A stretch of DNA of 64,000 nt from Amycolatopsis sp. MtRt-6. GTDB taxonomy: Bacteria > Actinomycetota > Actinomycetes > Mycobacteriales > Pseudonocardiaceae. This document shows positions 27,708 through 36,072 of this stretch, piece by piece (the first letter of the stretch is position 1; every line of letters begins with the position of its first letter). The DNA lies in contig NZ_JADWPD010000025.1 in NCBI RefSeq assembly GCF_017308975.1, forward strand, positions 111,277 through 175,276, in the 5' to 3' direction. The notes beneath the pieces were generated by a model, which was not told the DNA's origin, made no database searches, and saw nothing but the letters and a program-made list of their open reading frames with translations. The translations under genes were made by a program, and so were the position numbers.

Positions 27708-29194
27708 CCGCGGCGGCCACCGGGACCGCGCCGCGGACCGCGTCGTTCGGCCTGCCCGGCGGTGCGCTGGTCGCCGGTGCGTGGCAGACCGCCGGGCTCA
27801 CCGTGGCGGTGTCCGACCCGCACGACGGCACGCCCGTCGGCTGGGTCGCGCGCAACGACGCCGCCGACGTCGACGCGGCCGTCCGCGCGGCAGCCCGCGC
27901 GGCCGCCGAGCCGTGGCCGCTGTGGCAGCGGCGGGAAGCCCTGGACGAGGCCGCGCGCATCGTGCGTGACGAACTGCCCTGGCTGGCCGGGATCATCAGC
28001 ACCGAGGGCAGCAAGACGATCACCGAGGCCGAGCAGGAGGTGCGGCGCTGCGCGGAGACCCTGCGCCTGTCCGCGGCGGCCGGCCCGGTCCTGCGCGGCG
28101 AGGTGCTCGAGTTCGACGACAGCGACCGGGGCGCCGGCAAGCGCGGCTGGTTCGTCCGCGCGCCGCTCGGCGTCGTCGCGGCCATCACGCCGTTCAACGA
28201 CCCGCTCAACCTGGTCGCCCACAAGGTCGGCCCGGCGCTGATCGCGGGCAACGGCGTCGTGGTGAAGCCCGCGGAGGCCACGCCGCACTCGGCACTGGCC
28301 CTGGCGGAGATCCTGCTGCGGGCCGGGGTGCCACCGGCCCGGCTCGCGGTCGTCTGCGGCGACGGGGCGACCGGTCACGCGCTGGTGACGCACGCCGGCG
28401 TCGACGTGGTCTCGTTCACCGGCGGGCCGGTCACGGCCGCGCGGATCGCCGCGGCGGCCGGGCCGAAGAAGCTGCTGATGGAGCTCGGCGGCAACAACCC
28501 GGTGATCGTGTGCGGTGACGCCGACCTCGACGCCGCCGCCGACGCGATCGTGCGGGGCGCGTTCGGGTGCGCGGGGCAGAACTGCCTGTCGGTCCAGCGC
28601 GTCTACGCCGACGCATCGATCCACGACGCACTGCTGACCCGCATCACGGCCGGCACCCGCGCGCTGAAGGTCGGCCCGAAGACCGACCGGACGACCGGCG
28701 TCGGCCCGATGATCGGCGAGGCCGAAGCCGCCCGGGTCGAAGCCTGGGTCGACGCGGCACTCGCCGGCGGTGCCCGCGCGCACACCGGCGCCCGGCGCGA
28801 CGGCGCCTACTACCACCCGACCGTCCTCACCGGCGTGCCGGCGGACGCCGACGTGCTGGTGCGCGAGGTGTTCGGCCCGGTGGTCACGGTGGTGCCGGTC
28901 GAGTCCGCCGCGGCCGCGGTCGCGGCGGCGAACAGCGCCCAGGCCCTGCACGCCGGTGTCTTCACCGGTGGGCTCGACGAGGCACTGTCCATAGCGGACC
29001 GGCTGCACGCCGGTGCCGTGGTCGTCAACGGCACGAGCGACTTGCGGATCGATTCGATGCCGTTCGGGGGGTTCAAGAGTTCGGGGATCGGGCGCGAAGG
29101 CGTCCGGTTCGCGGTGGCTGCGATGAGCGAGCCGAGGTGCACGATCATCGCGGGGGGCCCGCAGCATCAGTCCACAGTGAATCGAACCCAGTAG
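27704..29194 (+). CDS. NAD(P)-dependent aldehyde dehydrogenase
   Basis: The 496-residue enzyme belongs to the aldehyde dehydrogenase superfamily. It shows ITPFNDPLNLVAHKVGPAL in the cofactor domain, catalytic Glu in MELGGNNP, catalytic Cys in GCAGQNCLS and the C-terminal PFGGFKSSGIGREG. The ITPFN...LNLVAHK pattern is shared with phosphonoacetaldehyde, lactaldehyde and related dehydrogenases, so no single substrate can be chosen. ATG at 27704 overlaps the oxidase stop (ATGA). The frame is open far upstream, but that part is a shadow of the oxidase gene. Confidence 0.92.
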   Translation: MTAAATGTAPRTASFGLPGGALVAGAWQTAGLTVAVSDPHDGTPVGWVARNDAADVDAAVRAAARAAAEPWPLWQRREALDEAARIVRDELPWLAGIISTEGSKTITEAEQEVRRCAETLRLSAAAGPVLRGEVLEFDDSDRGAGKRGWFVRAPLGVVAAITPFNDPLNLVAHKVGPALIAGNGVVVKPAEATPHSALALAEILLRAGVPPARLAVVCGDGATGHALVTHAGVDVVSFTGGPVTAARIAAAAGPKKLLMELGGNNPVIVCGDADLDAAADAIVRGAFGCAGQNCLSVQRVYADASIHDALLTRITAGTRALKVGPKTDRTTGVGPMIGEAEAARVEAWVDAALAGGARAHTGARRDGAYYHPTVLTGVPADADVLVREVFGPVVTVVPVESAAAAVAAANSAQALHAGVFTGGLDEALSIADRLHAGAVVVNGTSDLRIDSMPFGGFKSSGIGREGVRFAVAAMSEPRCTIIAGGPQHQSTVNRTQ

Positions 29195-29253
29195 ACATCG
29201 GCAACCGGGCGTGTTTCGCTCGTCCCCGGGCCGCTCCGGCGAAGGAGAATCAG

Positions 29254-30183
29254 ATGCGGGTCAAGGCAGCGATGAGCGCGGTGGTCTTCACCGCGGCGAT
29301 GAGCCTGACAGCGTGCACCACCCAGGGTGCCGCGCCGGTGGGTGGCGGCGGGGCCGCCCCCACCGAGCACACCGACGACATTTCGGTCGGCGTGCAGCCC
29401 GACCCGGCGGCGGTCGCCCTGCTGCCCGCCGACGTGAAGGCCAAGGGCACCCTGGTCGCCGCGGAGGACCTGACCAGCCCGCCGACGACCTTCATGGCTT
29501 CGGACAACAACACCCCGATCGGGTTCAACCCGGACATCGCCCGGCTCATCGCGGCCAAGCTGGGCTTGAAGCTGGAGATCAAGAACGTCAAGTTCGACGT
29601 CATCATCCCCGGCCTCCAGGGCAACCGCTACGACCTCACGGTGTCGACGATGGGGACCTCGGCCGAGCGGCTGAAGGTGCTCGACATGATCGACTACCTG
29701 ACGAACGGCTCCGCGGTCGCCACGGCACACGGCAACCCCAAGCACCTGGCCATGGACTCGCTGTGCGGTGCCACTCTCGGCGTGCAGTCCGGCACCACCC
29801 AGGAACTCAAGTGGCTGCCGAAGCTGAACCAGGACAACTGTGTGAGCAAAGGGAAAGACCCGATCAAGGCCGTCGCGCTGCCGAGTGTCAACGACGCGCT
29901 GACCCAGGTCGCCTCCCGGCGCATCGACGGCGTGTTCTACGACGCGACCTCGCTCAACTGGGCGAAGGCCAAGCAGCCGAACGCCTTCGACGTCCTGCAG
30001 CCGGTGCTGAACCCGTTGCCGGTGGCCATCGCCTTGAACCTCAACTCGCCGTTGACCCCGGCCGTGCAGGCCGCGCTGCAGTCGGTCATCGACAGCCCGA
30101 AGTACCAGGAAGCGTTGTCCCGCTGGGGTTTTGACGGCCTGGGTGTCACCAAGGCCGCCCGCTCCAAGCCGCAACCGAAGTGA
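29254..30183 (+). CDS. ABC transporter substrate-binding lipoprotein, polar amino acid type
   Basis: This 309-residue family 3 solute-binding protein has a lipoprotein signal peptide with lipobox LTAC (Cys near residue 21), so it is anchored to the outer face of the membrane. The mature domain starts with LVAAEDLTSPPTTFMASDNNTPIGFNPDIARLIAAKLGL, typical of amino-acid binding proteins. ATG at 29254 follows AAGGAGAATC. It is coupled (GTGA overlap) to the permease gene and 59 bp downstream of the dehydrogenase gene, suggesting that it binds the substrate consumed by this operon. Confidence 0.92.
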   Translation: MRVKAAMSAVVFTAAMSLTACTTQGAAPVGGGGAAPTEHTDDISVGVQPDPAAVALLPADVKAKGTLVAAEDLTSPPTTFMASDNNTPIGFNPDIARLIAAKLGLKLEIKNVKFDVIIPGLQGNRYDLTVSTMGTSAERLKVLDMIDYLTNGSAVATAHGNPKHLAMDSLCGATLGVQSGTTQELKWLPKLNQDNCVSKGKDPIKAVALPSVNDALTQVASRRIDGVFYDATSLNWAKAKQPNAFDVLQPVLNPLPVAIALNLNSPLTPAVQAALQSVIDSPKYQEALSRWGFDGLGVTKAARSKPQPK

Positions 30184-31043
30184 GGGAACCGGTGACCGCA
30201 GTGCTGCCCGAGGAGAAGAAGCGGATCAGGCCCCCGCGCACGCGGGACTACGTCGCCTGGGTGGTGGCGGTCGCGGTCGTCGCCGGGCTGCTCTACGCGC
30301 TGGTCAGCAACGAGAACTTCCAGTGGGACGTGGTGCTGCGGTACTTCACCGCAGCCTCCATCCTCGACGGCATCGGCATCACCCTCATGCTGACCGCGGT
30401 GAGCATGGCGCTGGGCACGCTGCTCGGGCTCGTCCTCGCGATCATGCGGATGTCGTCGCAGGCCCCGATCTCCGGGCTGGCGCGGCTGTACATCATGTTC
30501 TTCCGGGGCACCCCGGTCCTGGTCCAGCTGGTGTTCTGGTTCAACGTGGCCGCGCTGTACCCGAACCTGGCCATCGCCGGCCACCCCGTGGACATGAACG
30601 CGCTGATCACCCCGCTCACCGCGGCGATCGTCGGGCTGACGCTCAACCAGGCCGCCTACATGGCCGAGATCATCCGCGGCGGCTTCGCGGCGGTGCCCCG
30701 CGGGCAGTTCGAGGCGGCCGAGTCGCTCGGCATGAGCGAGTTCACCAAGCTGCGGCGGGTGATCATCCCGCAGACCATGCCCGCGATCATCCCGGCGACG
30801 GGCAACCAGGTGATCGGAATGCTCAAGGAGACGTCGCTGGTCAGCGTGCTCGGCGTCGCCGACCTGCTGCAGAGCGCGCAGTCGATCTACGCGCGGACCT
30901 ACGAGACCATCCCGCTGCTCATCGTGGCCAGCCTGTGGTACCTGATCATGACGCTCACGCTCAGCGTTCCCCAGTCGATGATCGAACGCCGGTTCTCGCG
31001 CTCCTCGCGGCCGGCGATCAAGGTGAAGGAGTCGCTGCTGTGA
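30180..31043 (+). CDS. ABC transporter permease, polar amino acid type
   Basis: This 287-residue HisM/GlnP-type permease has hydrophobic segments near residues 25-45, 70-95, 105-130, 155-175 and 240-265. The ATPase-coupling EAA loop is visible as GQFEAAESLGMSEFTKLRRVIIPQ. The start may be GTG 30180, overlapping the previous stop, or GTG 30192, which has GAGGGAA upstream. It forms the membrane channel with the neighbouring ATPase. Confidence 0.92.
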   Translation: MREPVTAVLPEEKKRIRPPRTRDYVAWVVAVAVVAGLLYALVSNENFQWDVVLRYFTAASILDGIGITLMLTAVSMALGTLLGLVLAIMRMSSQAPISGLARLYIMFFRGTPVLVQLVFWFNVAALYPNLAIAGHPVDMNALITPLTAAIVGLTLNQAAYMAEIIRGGFAAVPRGQFEAAESLGMSEFTKLRRVIIPQTMPAIIPATGNQVIGMLKETSLVSVLGVADLLQSAQSIYARTYETIPLLIVASLWYLIMTLTLSVPQSMIERRFSRSSRPAIKVKESLL

Positions 31044-31807
31044 GCGCCGACGGCACGATCGTGGCACGCAAGCTGTGCAAGAGCTTCGGGCAGCACCGGG
31101 TGCTGAACGAGATCGACCTGACCGTCGCGGCCGGCGAGATCTCGTGCATCATCGGCCCCAGCGGCTCGGGGAAGTCCACCCTGCTGCGGTGCATCAACGG
31201 GCTGGAGAAGATCGACCGCGGCGTGCTGCGGGTCAACGGCGAGGACTTCGGCTACGTCGAGCACGCGAACGCCTACCACGCGGTGCCCCCGCAGCGGCTG
31301 GCCGAGCAGCGGACGCGGATCGGGATGGTGTTCCAGCAGTTCAACCTCTTCCCGAACATGACGGCCGAGGCCAACGTGATGTCGGGGCCGGTGCTGGTGA
31401 AGAAGACCGCCAAGAAGGCGGCCCGGGAGCAGGCCGCCGAGCTGCTGGCCCGGGTCGGGCTCGCGAACTGCGGCCACAAGTACCCGGCCCAGCTGTCCGG
31501 CGGCCAGCAGCAACGGGTCGCGATCGCCCGCGCGCTGGCGATGGAGCCGACGATCATGCTGTTCGACGAGCCGACGAGCGCGCTCGACCCGGAGCGGGTC
31601 GGCGAGGTGCTCGCCGTCATGCGCGACCTCGCCGACCTCGGGATGACGATGCTCGTCGTCACCCACGAGATGGGGTTCGCGCGCGAAGTGGCCAAGGACA
31701 TCCTGTTCATGGACGAGGGGATCGCCGTCGAGCGCGGCGACGCCCGTGAAGTGCTCGCCAACCCGGCCGAGCGGCGGACCCGGGAATTCCTCGAAAGGGT
31801 GTTGTGA
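31040..31807 (+). CDS. ABC transporter ATP-binding protein, polar amino acid type
   Basis: This 255-residue ATPase has Walker A GPSGSGKST, Q-loop QQFNLFPN, signature LSGGQQQR, Walker B IMLFDEP and switch His in VVTHEMGFA. The sequence follows the GlnQ/HisP pattern. GTG at 31040 overlaps the permease stop. The open frame upstream is a shadow of the permease. It completes a three-gene uptake system. Confidence 0.94.
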   Translation: MSADGTIVARKLCKSFGQHRVLNEIDLTVAAGEISCIIGPSGSGKSTLLRCINGLEKIDRGVLRVNGEDFGYVEHANAYHAVPPQRLAEQRTRIGMVFQQFNLFPNMTAEANVMSGPVLVKKTAKKAAREQAAELLARVGLANCGHKYPAQLSGGQQQRVAIARALAMEPTIMLFDEPTSALDPERVGEVLAVMRDLADLGMTMLVVTHEMGFAREVAKDILFMDEGIAVERGDAREVLANPAERRTREFLERVL

Positions 31808-32958
31808 TGGACGGCAAGCTGGCGGTCGTCGGCCTGGGCAGCGTGGGCAGCATGGCCCTGTGGCTGGCGGCGCGGCGGTCCGGGACCGGGTCCGGTGCGG
31901 TCGTCGGCTTCGAGGCCTGGACGCCGGGCCACACGCGCAGCGCGGTCGGCGGCGACACCCGGCTGTTCCGGATGACGTACCGCCGCGGCCCCCGGTTCGC
32001 CCCGCTGCTGGAGCGGGCGAACGTGCTGTGGCCGGAGCTCGAAGCCGAGACCGGTCAGGAGATCCTCACCCGCTGCGGCGGCCTCGCGATCGGTGCGCGC
32101 GACGGCGGCTACCTGGGGGAGCTGCTGGCGACCACGAAGGCCAACGGAACCCCGTTCGAATTCCTGGAGCACGACGAGCTCGCCGCCCGCTACCCGCAGC
32201 ACGGGCTGCGGCCGGACGACTGCGCGGTGTTCGACCCGCGGGCCGGGTTCCTGCGCACCGACCGCGCGGTGCTCGCCGCGACCCAGGCCGCCCGCGACGC
32301 CGGCGCCGAGGTGCTGGAAGGCACGGCGATCGACGAGATCCGGGAGGAACCGGACGCGGTGGTGCTCCGGTCCGGGCCGCGCACCTGGCGGTTCGAGCGG
32401 GTGATCGTCGCGGCGGGCGGCTGGTCGAAGGACCTGCTGCCGCCACCGATCGCGGCCGCCGTCCACCCCCGCCGGAACTACCTCACGTGGTTCGTGGCCC
32501 GCCGGCCGGCGGAGTTCGCGCCGGAGCGGTTCCCGATCTTCAGCCGGATCGAGAGCGACCGTTCCCTGTACGGCGCCCCGAGCACCGACGGGGTGACGGT
32601 GAAGGCCACGCTCGACGGCCGGTCCCGGCCCGCCGAGCACGCCGGCCGGGTCGAGCGCGAGCTGACCCCGGCGGAGACGGCCGAGGCGTGCGAGACGGTG
32701 GCGGAGTTCCTGCCGGGACTGGTGCCGAGCATCGTGCGCGCGGACGCGTTCCCGGACCTTTTCACGGCGGACCAGGCACCGCTGCTGGGCAGCCTGCCGG
32801 GGCGGCCGCGCACGGTCTTCGCCACGGGGTTTTCGGGGGTGGGCTTCAAGATGGCACCGGCGTCCGCCGAGGCGGCGGTCGCGCTGGCGTTCGGCGAGCC
32901 TACGGTCGAGATCGGTGACTTCCGGCCCAGGCGGTTCGCCGGCCGCGTGCCGGCCTAG
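31807..32958 (+). CDS. FAD-dependent oxidoreductase, monomeric sarcosine oxidase-like
   Basis: This protein of about 383 residues has the N-terminal Rossmann motif VVGLGSVGSMALWLAARR, then GFEAWTPGHTRSAVGGDTRLFR, the GHxxSxxGGxxRxxR pattern of the MSOX/N-methyltryptophan oxidase group. The segment that normally carries the FAD-linked Cys (R-x-C-x-Y-T) reads RADAFPDLFTAD, without Cys, so the flavin is probably not covalently bound there. These enzymes oxidise secondary amines. It ends the plus-strand operon. ATG 31807 and GTG 31804 are both possible starts, and both overlap the ATPase stop. Confidence 0.88.
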   Translation: MDGKLAVVGLGSVGSMALWLAARRSGTGSGAVVGFEAWTPGHTRSAVGGDTRLFRMTYRRGPRFAPLLERANVLWPELEAETGQEILTRCGGLAIGARDGGYLGELLATTKANGTPFEFLEHDELAARYPQHGLRPDDCAVFDPRAGFLRTDRAVLAATQAARDAGAEVLEGTAIDEIREEPDAVVLRSGPRTWRFERVIVAAGGWSKDLLPPPIAAAVHPRRNYLTWFVARRPAEFAPERFPIFSRIESDRSLYGAPSTDGVTVKATLDGRSRPAEHAGRVERELTPAETAEACETVAEFLPGLVPSIVRADAFPDLFTADQAPLLGSLPGRPRTVFATGFSGVGFKMAPASAEAAVALAFGEPTVEIGDFRPRRFAGRVPA

Positions 32959-32992
32959 CGGATCCCGCGGCTCCGGAGCCGGCCCCGAGCGC

Positions 32993-33100
32993 CCCAATGT
33001 GGCCTTCGGTGCGGTGGACGCACCGAAGGCCACATTGGGTGCGTTGGGCGCACCGAAGGCCACATTGGGTGCGTTGGATGCACCGAAGGCCGCCTTAGTC
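32993..33100. repeat. 30-bp tandem repeat with 21-bp perfect hairpin
   Basis: CCCAATGTGGCCTTCGGTGCG (32993-33013) pairs perfectly with 33019-33039 across a 5-base loop. The right arm is then repeated at about 33049 and, degenerating, at 33079, with a 30-bp period and GCGTTGG linkers. The hairpin starts 35 bp after the oxidase stop and can act as terminator. One minus-strand frame reads a 10-residue repeat (NVAFGAPNAP), probably a by-product of the 30-bp period. Confidence 0.8.
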
Positions 33101-33301
33101 AAGTTGGGACTGAGGCACCTAACCACATCGAAGGTGTTTTCGCTGCTCAGCGGCATAGGCCGGTGGGAGTACCCCGGAGGGGTTCCGACTCCTCCGGGGT
33201 AGGGAGCCGGAGCGTAGTGGTGAGCTTACCTAACGAAAGTCGACAGCCATGGATAGTGGATAATGGGCGGATAGGTTGCCGACGTCGAAGGGGCTCCCCG
33301 C

Positions 33302-34150
33302 GTGTCCACTGCTCAGCCGGTCAGTGCCACTCCCGTAGCTGTGCTCGACGTGCGCGAGCATGAGCATGAAGACGTGCTCCGCCGCGTTGAGCATGTCTTC
33401 GGGCTTCGGCTTGACAGGTCGTCAGTGGTGTTCGGCGAGTCCGGCGCAACGGAGGGCTTCCGGACAAGCAACGAGACGTGGGCCCGGATCGAGCGGCGGA
33501 ACCGCTGGAAGATCAACAGTGCGGTTTGGGTCGGGCTGGAGGCCGCCGCGACCATCAAGAACGTCCGGAAGCCGGAGTGGTTCCAGGCCACAACCTGGAT
33601 CGACAGCCCGCGCGAAGTCGCCTGGCGAGCTGACGAGGTCGAGCTGATCTCTGCGCCGATCGTGGGCGATCTTGCCACGATCGCGACGCTGCCCGACGCC
33701 TGGTGGACCGCTCTGCGGGAGTCGTTGACCGCTCTCGGCGCTCACCCGACCGAGCGGGTGGGCATGACGCAGGCGCACCTGACGAAACGAATCGGCGAAG
33801 TCTTCCCGGGGGTGGACACCACCGTGGACGAGTGGCGGACGGCCCACGCCGACGTGCACCCGGGAAACATCTCGATCGAGGGGCACCTGATCGACTGGGA
33901 AGACTGGGGCATGGCCCCGCGTGGGCTCGATGCCGCGACGTTGTGGCAGTCAGCGCTGCCGGACCCTGCGGTGGCGGCACGCGTTCAGCGCGAGTTCGCC
34001 GCCGACTTGCAGACGCGGTCTGGCAGGCTGTCTCAGCTGCTGGTCTGCGCGAATGCAATCCGCATCGCCGCCCGTCGCGGGCGGCCGACTCCTCTATCGG
34101 AGCCCGCGAAGGCGGCGGCGGAATTGCTGCTCGCGGAACTGCGCTCCTAG
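33302..34150 (+). CDS. APH-fold phosphotransferase-like protein
   Basis: The 282-residue protein carries the catalytic loop AHADVHPGNI (HxDxxxxN, residues 182-189) and the metal site IDWEDW (197-202), diagnostic of the aminoglycoside phosphotransferase/choline kinase fold. The N-terminal lobe is less typical, with a candidate Lys in NVRKPEWFQA. The substrate is unknown. Its stop codon overlaps the 3' end of the convergent JmjC gene by four bases. Given a neighbouring small peptide gene, a role as peptide or metabolite kinase can be imagined but is not shown. Confidence 0.75.
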   Translation: MSTAQPVSATPVAVLDVREHEHEDVLRRVEHVFGLRLDRSSVVFGESGATEGFRTSNETWARIERRNRWKINSAVWVGLEAAATIKNVRKPEWFQATTWIDSPREVAWRADEVELISAPIVGDLATIATLPDAWWTALRESLTALGAHPTERVGMTQAHLTKRIGEVFPGVDTTVDEWRTAHADVHPGNISIEGHLIDWEDWGMAPRGLDAATLWQSALPDPAVAARVQREFAADLQTRSGRLSQLLVCANAIRIAARRGRPTPLSEPAKAAAELLLAELRS

Positions 34151-35388
34151 AACGTTCCCGGGTACGTGCGCACTGCAGGGGGCCAAGTGGTATCGACGAG
34201 CCCGACGTAGCCTGCCGCCAGCTCGTCGGTTAGTTCCGCGCATAGGCCCTCATCCACCAAGGTCTTGGCGAGAGCTGCGGCGTCGATACCTGTAACTCGG
34301 GAAACCCGCTCGATGTTCGCCGGGTTTCCCGACAGCAGAAGACGAAGGGCGGGCTCAGCTCGTGCGGCAAACGTGATCGCCTTGCTCACCGCCACGACGT
34401 CCAGCGTGTCGCCGTTCTCCTCAAACCGGGGCGGGAAGTCCGCCACGCACACGACGTCGGTCAGCGGGTCGAAAACGCCCGACGTGCTGACGTGCCGACG
34501 GGACGGCCGTTCATGCTCACGCGCCGCCAGGTAGGTCTCCTGCGGGTACTCGCCCAGGAGACCCGACGCCGCGGCGACCAGATATTCCGTGTCCGCAGCT
34601 CGATCCGCTGCGGTTCCCCAGCGATCCAGATCGACGCGGAACCGCTCCTGCTGGCGCGACCGGTCGGCAACCCAGCTGAACCAGTCGACCCCAGTTCGCT
34701 TCACGAATCCGAAGGTGGCGTGAAGGCTGTAGCCGTTCCCGTGCTCGGCGCGCGTGGCCTGGTGCCAGTAGCCGCGTGGAATGTGCATGACGTCGCCAGC
34801 CTTCATGGTGCCGGACCACACGACGTCCGCCGGGGGTTCGTTGTTCCGCTCCGCGTCACGGTACATCGGTGCAGTTCTTGAGGTCCCGCGCACCTCCCAC
34901 GACTTTTCGCCACCGAGCTGAACGATGATGACGTCGTGGTCGTCCCAGTGCATGTTGAACCCGGCGGCGTCGTTCGTGGTCAGGTATGTGTTCACCTGAA
35001 CCAGTTCCCGTGACCACCACTGCAACGCCTGGCACGTGATCTCCATGGCGGGGTCGAACGTGTCCAGCGTGTCGAGCACGATCGTGCAGCCCGACTCCAT
35101 GAAATGGCCAAGGCGATCCATGCGCGCCATTGAGAGGCTTTGGCCTCGGCGAGTCACGGCATTGGCCAGGTATGCGTCCGGGTGCATCTCCTCCCCGCCC
35201 CGGAAGCATCGGAGCTGCGGCGACGTGAGCGAGCGCCGCATGATCACGTCCAGCAGCCTCGTGGGGGTTAGCAACCTGGCGCAGAGTGCCGGCACTGCCA
35301 TGGCGCCCTGAGCGAATTGCTGGCCGAGGTGCTGGGGTCCGTTCCATCCGAGCGCCTTCTCGATTGCTTCCACCAGGTAGTGGTCCAT
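34147..35388 (-). CDS. JmjC/cupin-type 2-oxoglutarate-dependent oxygenase
   Basis: This 413-residue protein has the ribosomal-oxygenase-like (ROXA/MINA53-type) JmjC domain. The iron triad is H147 and D149 in MHWDDHD and H209 in IPRGYWHQATR; K162 in QLGGEKSWEVR is the likely 2-oxoglutarate contact. The C-terminal half is helical and resembles the dimerisation/winged-helix part of this family. Known members hydroxylate protein side chains such as Arg or His. The gene follows, 78 bp downstream, a short ORF with a Gly/Asp/His-rich tail, which is an obvious candidate substrate. ATG at 35388 has GCGAGG upstream. The alternative is a housekeeping ribosomal hydroxylase. Confidence 0.85.
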   Translation of the reverse strand: MDHYLVEAIEKALGWNGPQHLGQQFAQGAMAVPALCARLLTPTRLLDVIMRRSLTSPQLRCFRGGEEMHPDAYLANAVTRRGQSLSMARMDRLGHFMESGCTIVLDTLDTFDPAMEITCQALQWWSRELVQVNTYLTTNDAAGFNMHWDDHDVIIVQLGGEKSWEVRGTSRTAPMYRDAERNNEPPADVVWSGTMKAGDVMHIPRGYWHQATRAEHGNGYSLHATFGFVKRTGVDWFSWVADRSRQQERFRVDLDRWGTAADRAADTEYLVAAASGLLGEYPQETYLAAREHERPSRRHVSTSGVFDPLTDVVCVADFPPRFEENGDTLDVVAVSKAITFAARAEPALRLLLSGNPANIERVSRVTGIDAAALAKTLVDEGLCAELTDELAAGYVGLVDTTWPPAVRTYPGTF

Positions 35389-35415
35389 ATGTGCCTCGCT
35401 TCTCTTGCGAGCGAT

Positions 35416-35445
35416 GGCGGACCAGCGCGGATTGCCTGGTCCGCC
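35416..35445 (-). promoter_or_regulatory. Intercistronic hairpin between peptide gene and JmjC gene
   Basis: GGCGGACCAG (35416-35425) pairs perfectly with CTGGTCCGCC (35436-35445) across 10 bases, with no T-tract. It is the only structured element in the 78-bp gap. In peptide operons such hairpins act as partial terminators or RNA stabilisers that raise precursor over enzyme. Confidence 0.65.
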
Positions 35446-35466
35446 ACCGCAGTTCGATGAGTCAGA

Positions 35467-35616
35467 TCACTCCGGGATGTTCAGCCCGTCGCCGCCCGCG
35501 TCCCCGTGCCCGTCGCCGCCACCCGACGTCGACGGGTCGCCATGGGACAGATCGAGCCGGTCACGCACCCCGGACAGATCCCGAACGCCAACCACAAGGG
35601 CGTTCTTCTCGTCCAT
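35467..35616 (-). CDS. Putative ribosomal-peptide precursor, 49 residues
   Basis: A 49-codon ORF has ATG at 35616 preceded by GAGGAGGAAATCAG, one of the strongest ribosome binding sites in the window, and ends with TGA 78 bp before the JmjC gene. The N-terminal half is charged and helical (DEKNALVVGVRDLSGVRDRL), like a leader. The C-terminal half (SHGDPSTSGGG, then DGHGDAGGDG and LNIPE) is dominated by Gly, Asp and His with no Cys, like a core. Low-complexity Asp/His residues are plausible targets of a hydroxylase. The product could be a modified peptide or a small regulatory partner. It matches no family I recognise. Confidence 0.65.
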   Translation of the reverse strand: MDEKNALVVGVRDLSGVRDRLDLSHGDPSTSGGGDGHGDAGGDGLNIPE

Positions 35617-35643
35617 CTGATTTCCTCCTCAATTTTTCTTCTG

Positions 35644-35664
35644 CACGTCAATGGACATGACGTG
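35644..35664. promoter_or_regulatory. Inverted repeat upstream of the peptide gene
   Basis: CACGTCA (35644-35650) and TGACGTG (35658-35664) form perfect 7-bp arms around 7 bases, 28 bp upstream of the 49-codon ORF. Minus-strand TTGTCA and TTGACG boxes lie beside it, but no good -10 is seen. It is a candidate operator. Confidence 0.5.
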
Positions 35665-35676
35665 ACAACTTGGCGG

Positions 35677-36072
35677 CTACATGCCGAACCAGCCGCTGTT
35701 ACGGTTCGACTTTCGAACCCCAGGGGGTGGCACTGGCCGCGGAACCCGCTTCGGCAGAGGCGGAAGAACTCGGGGAATGACCTGCGTATCCTGATCAGTT
35801 GGCCATGGCGGGAAGCACTTCGGACACCGGAATCCTTCTACGTTTTCAACGTCCAGCGTGCAGACAACGCCGCAACCTGAAACTGCGTAGATTTTTCCAC
35901 TGGCACTTAGGCGGCCCGCATCGGTGGCGACTTGATGCAGTACATTGTCGTGTAACACCGCGCGCCAAGTGGTCTGGCGCTGTTGCTGCATTTCGCTCGC
36001 CGCTTTGCTTGCACTCGACGAATCAAGACTCGATACCGAATAAAGCGGAGCCAGCGCCTGAGCGCTGCTCAT
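35677..36072 (-). CDS. Hypothetical protein with Cys motif
   Basis: This 131-residue protein has a Ser/Ala-rich N-terminus, then a central segment VSGCGVVCTLDVENVEGFRCPKCFPPWP with two C-x(2-3)-C pairs that could bind one metal ion, and a Pro-rich C-terminus (VLPPLPKRVPRPVPPPG). Its ATG overlaps the stop of the PrimPol-like gene (ATGA), so the two are coupled. GC content is lower than that of the flanking core genes. Function is unknown. Confidence 0.65.
   Translation of the reverse strand: MSSAQALAPLYSVSSLDSSSASKAASEMQQQRQTTWRAVLHDNVLHQVATDAGRLSASGKIYAVSGCGVVCTLDVENVEGFRCPKCFPPWPTDQDTQVIPRVLPPLPKRVPRPVPPPGVRKSNRNSGWFGM

Noticed and set aside
32993..33100. CRISPR-like array
   Set aside because: The 30-bp period has no unique spacers; the repeats are adjacent and hairpin-derived, and no cas gene is seen.
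31273..33156. 627-codon minus-strand frame with 10-residue repeats (NVAFGAPNAP)
   Set aside because: It is antisense to the ATPase and oxidase genes; the peptide repeat follows from the 30-bp DNA repeat.
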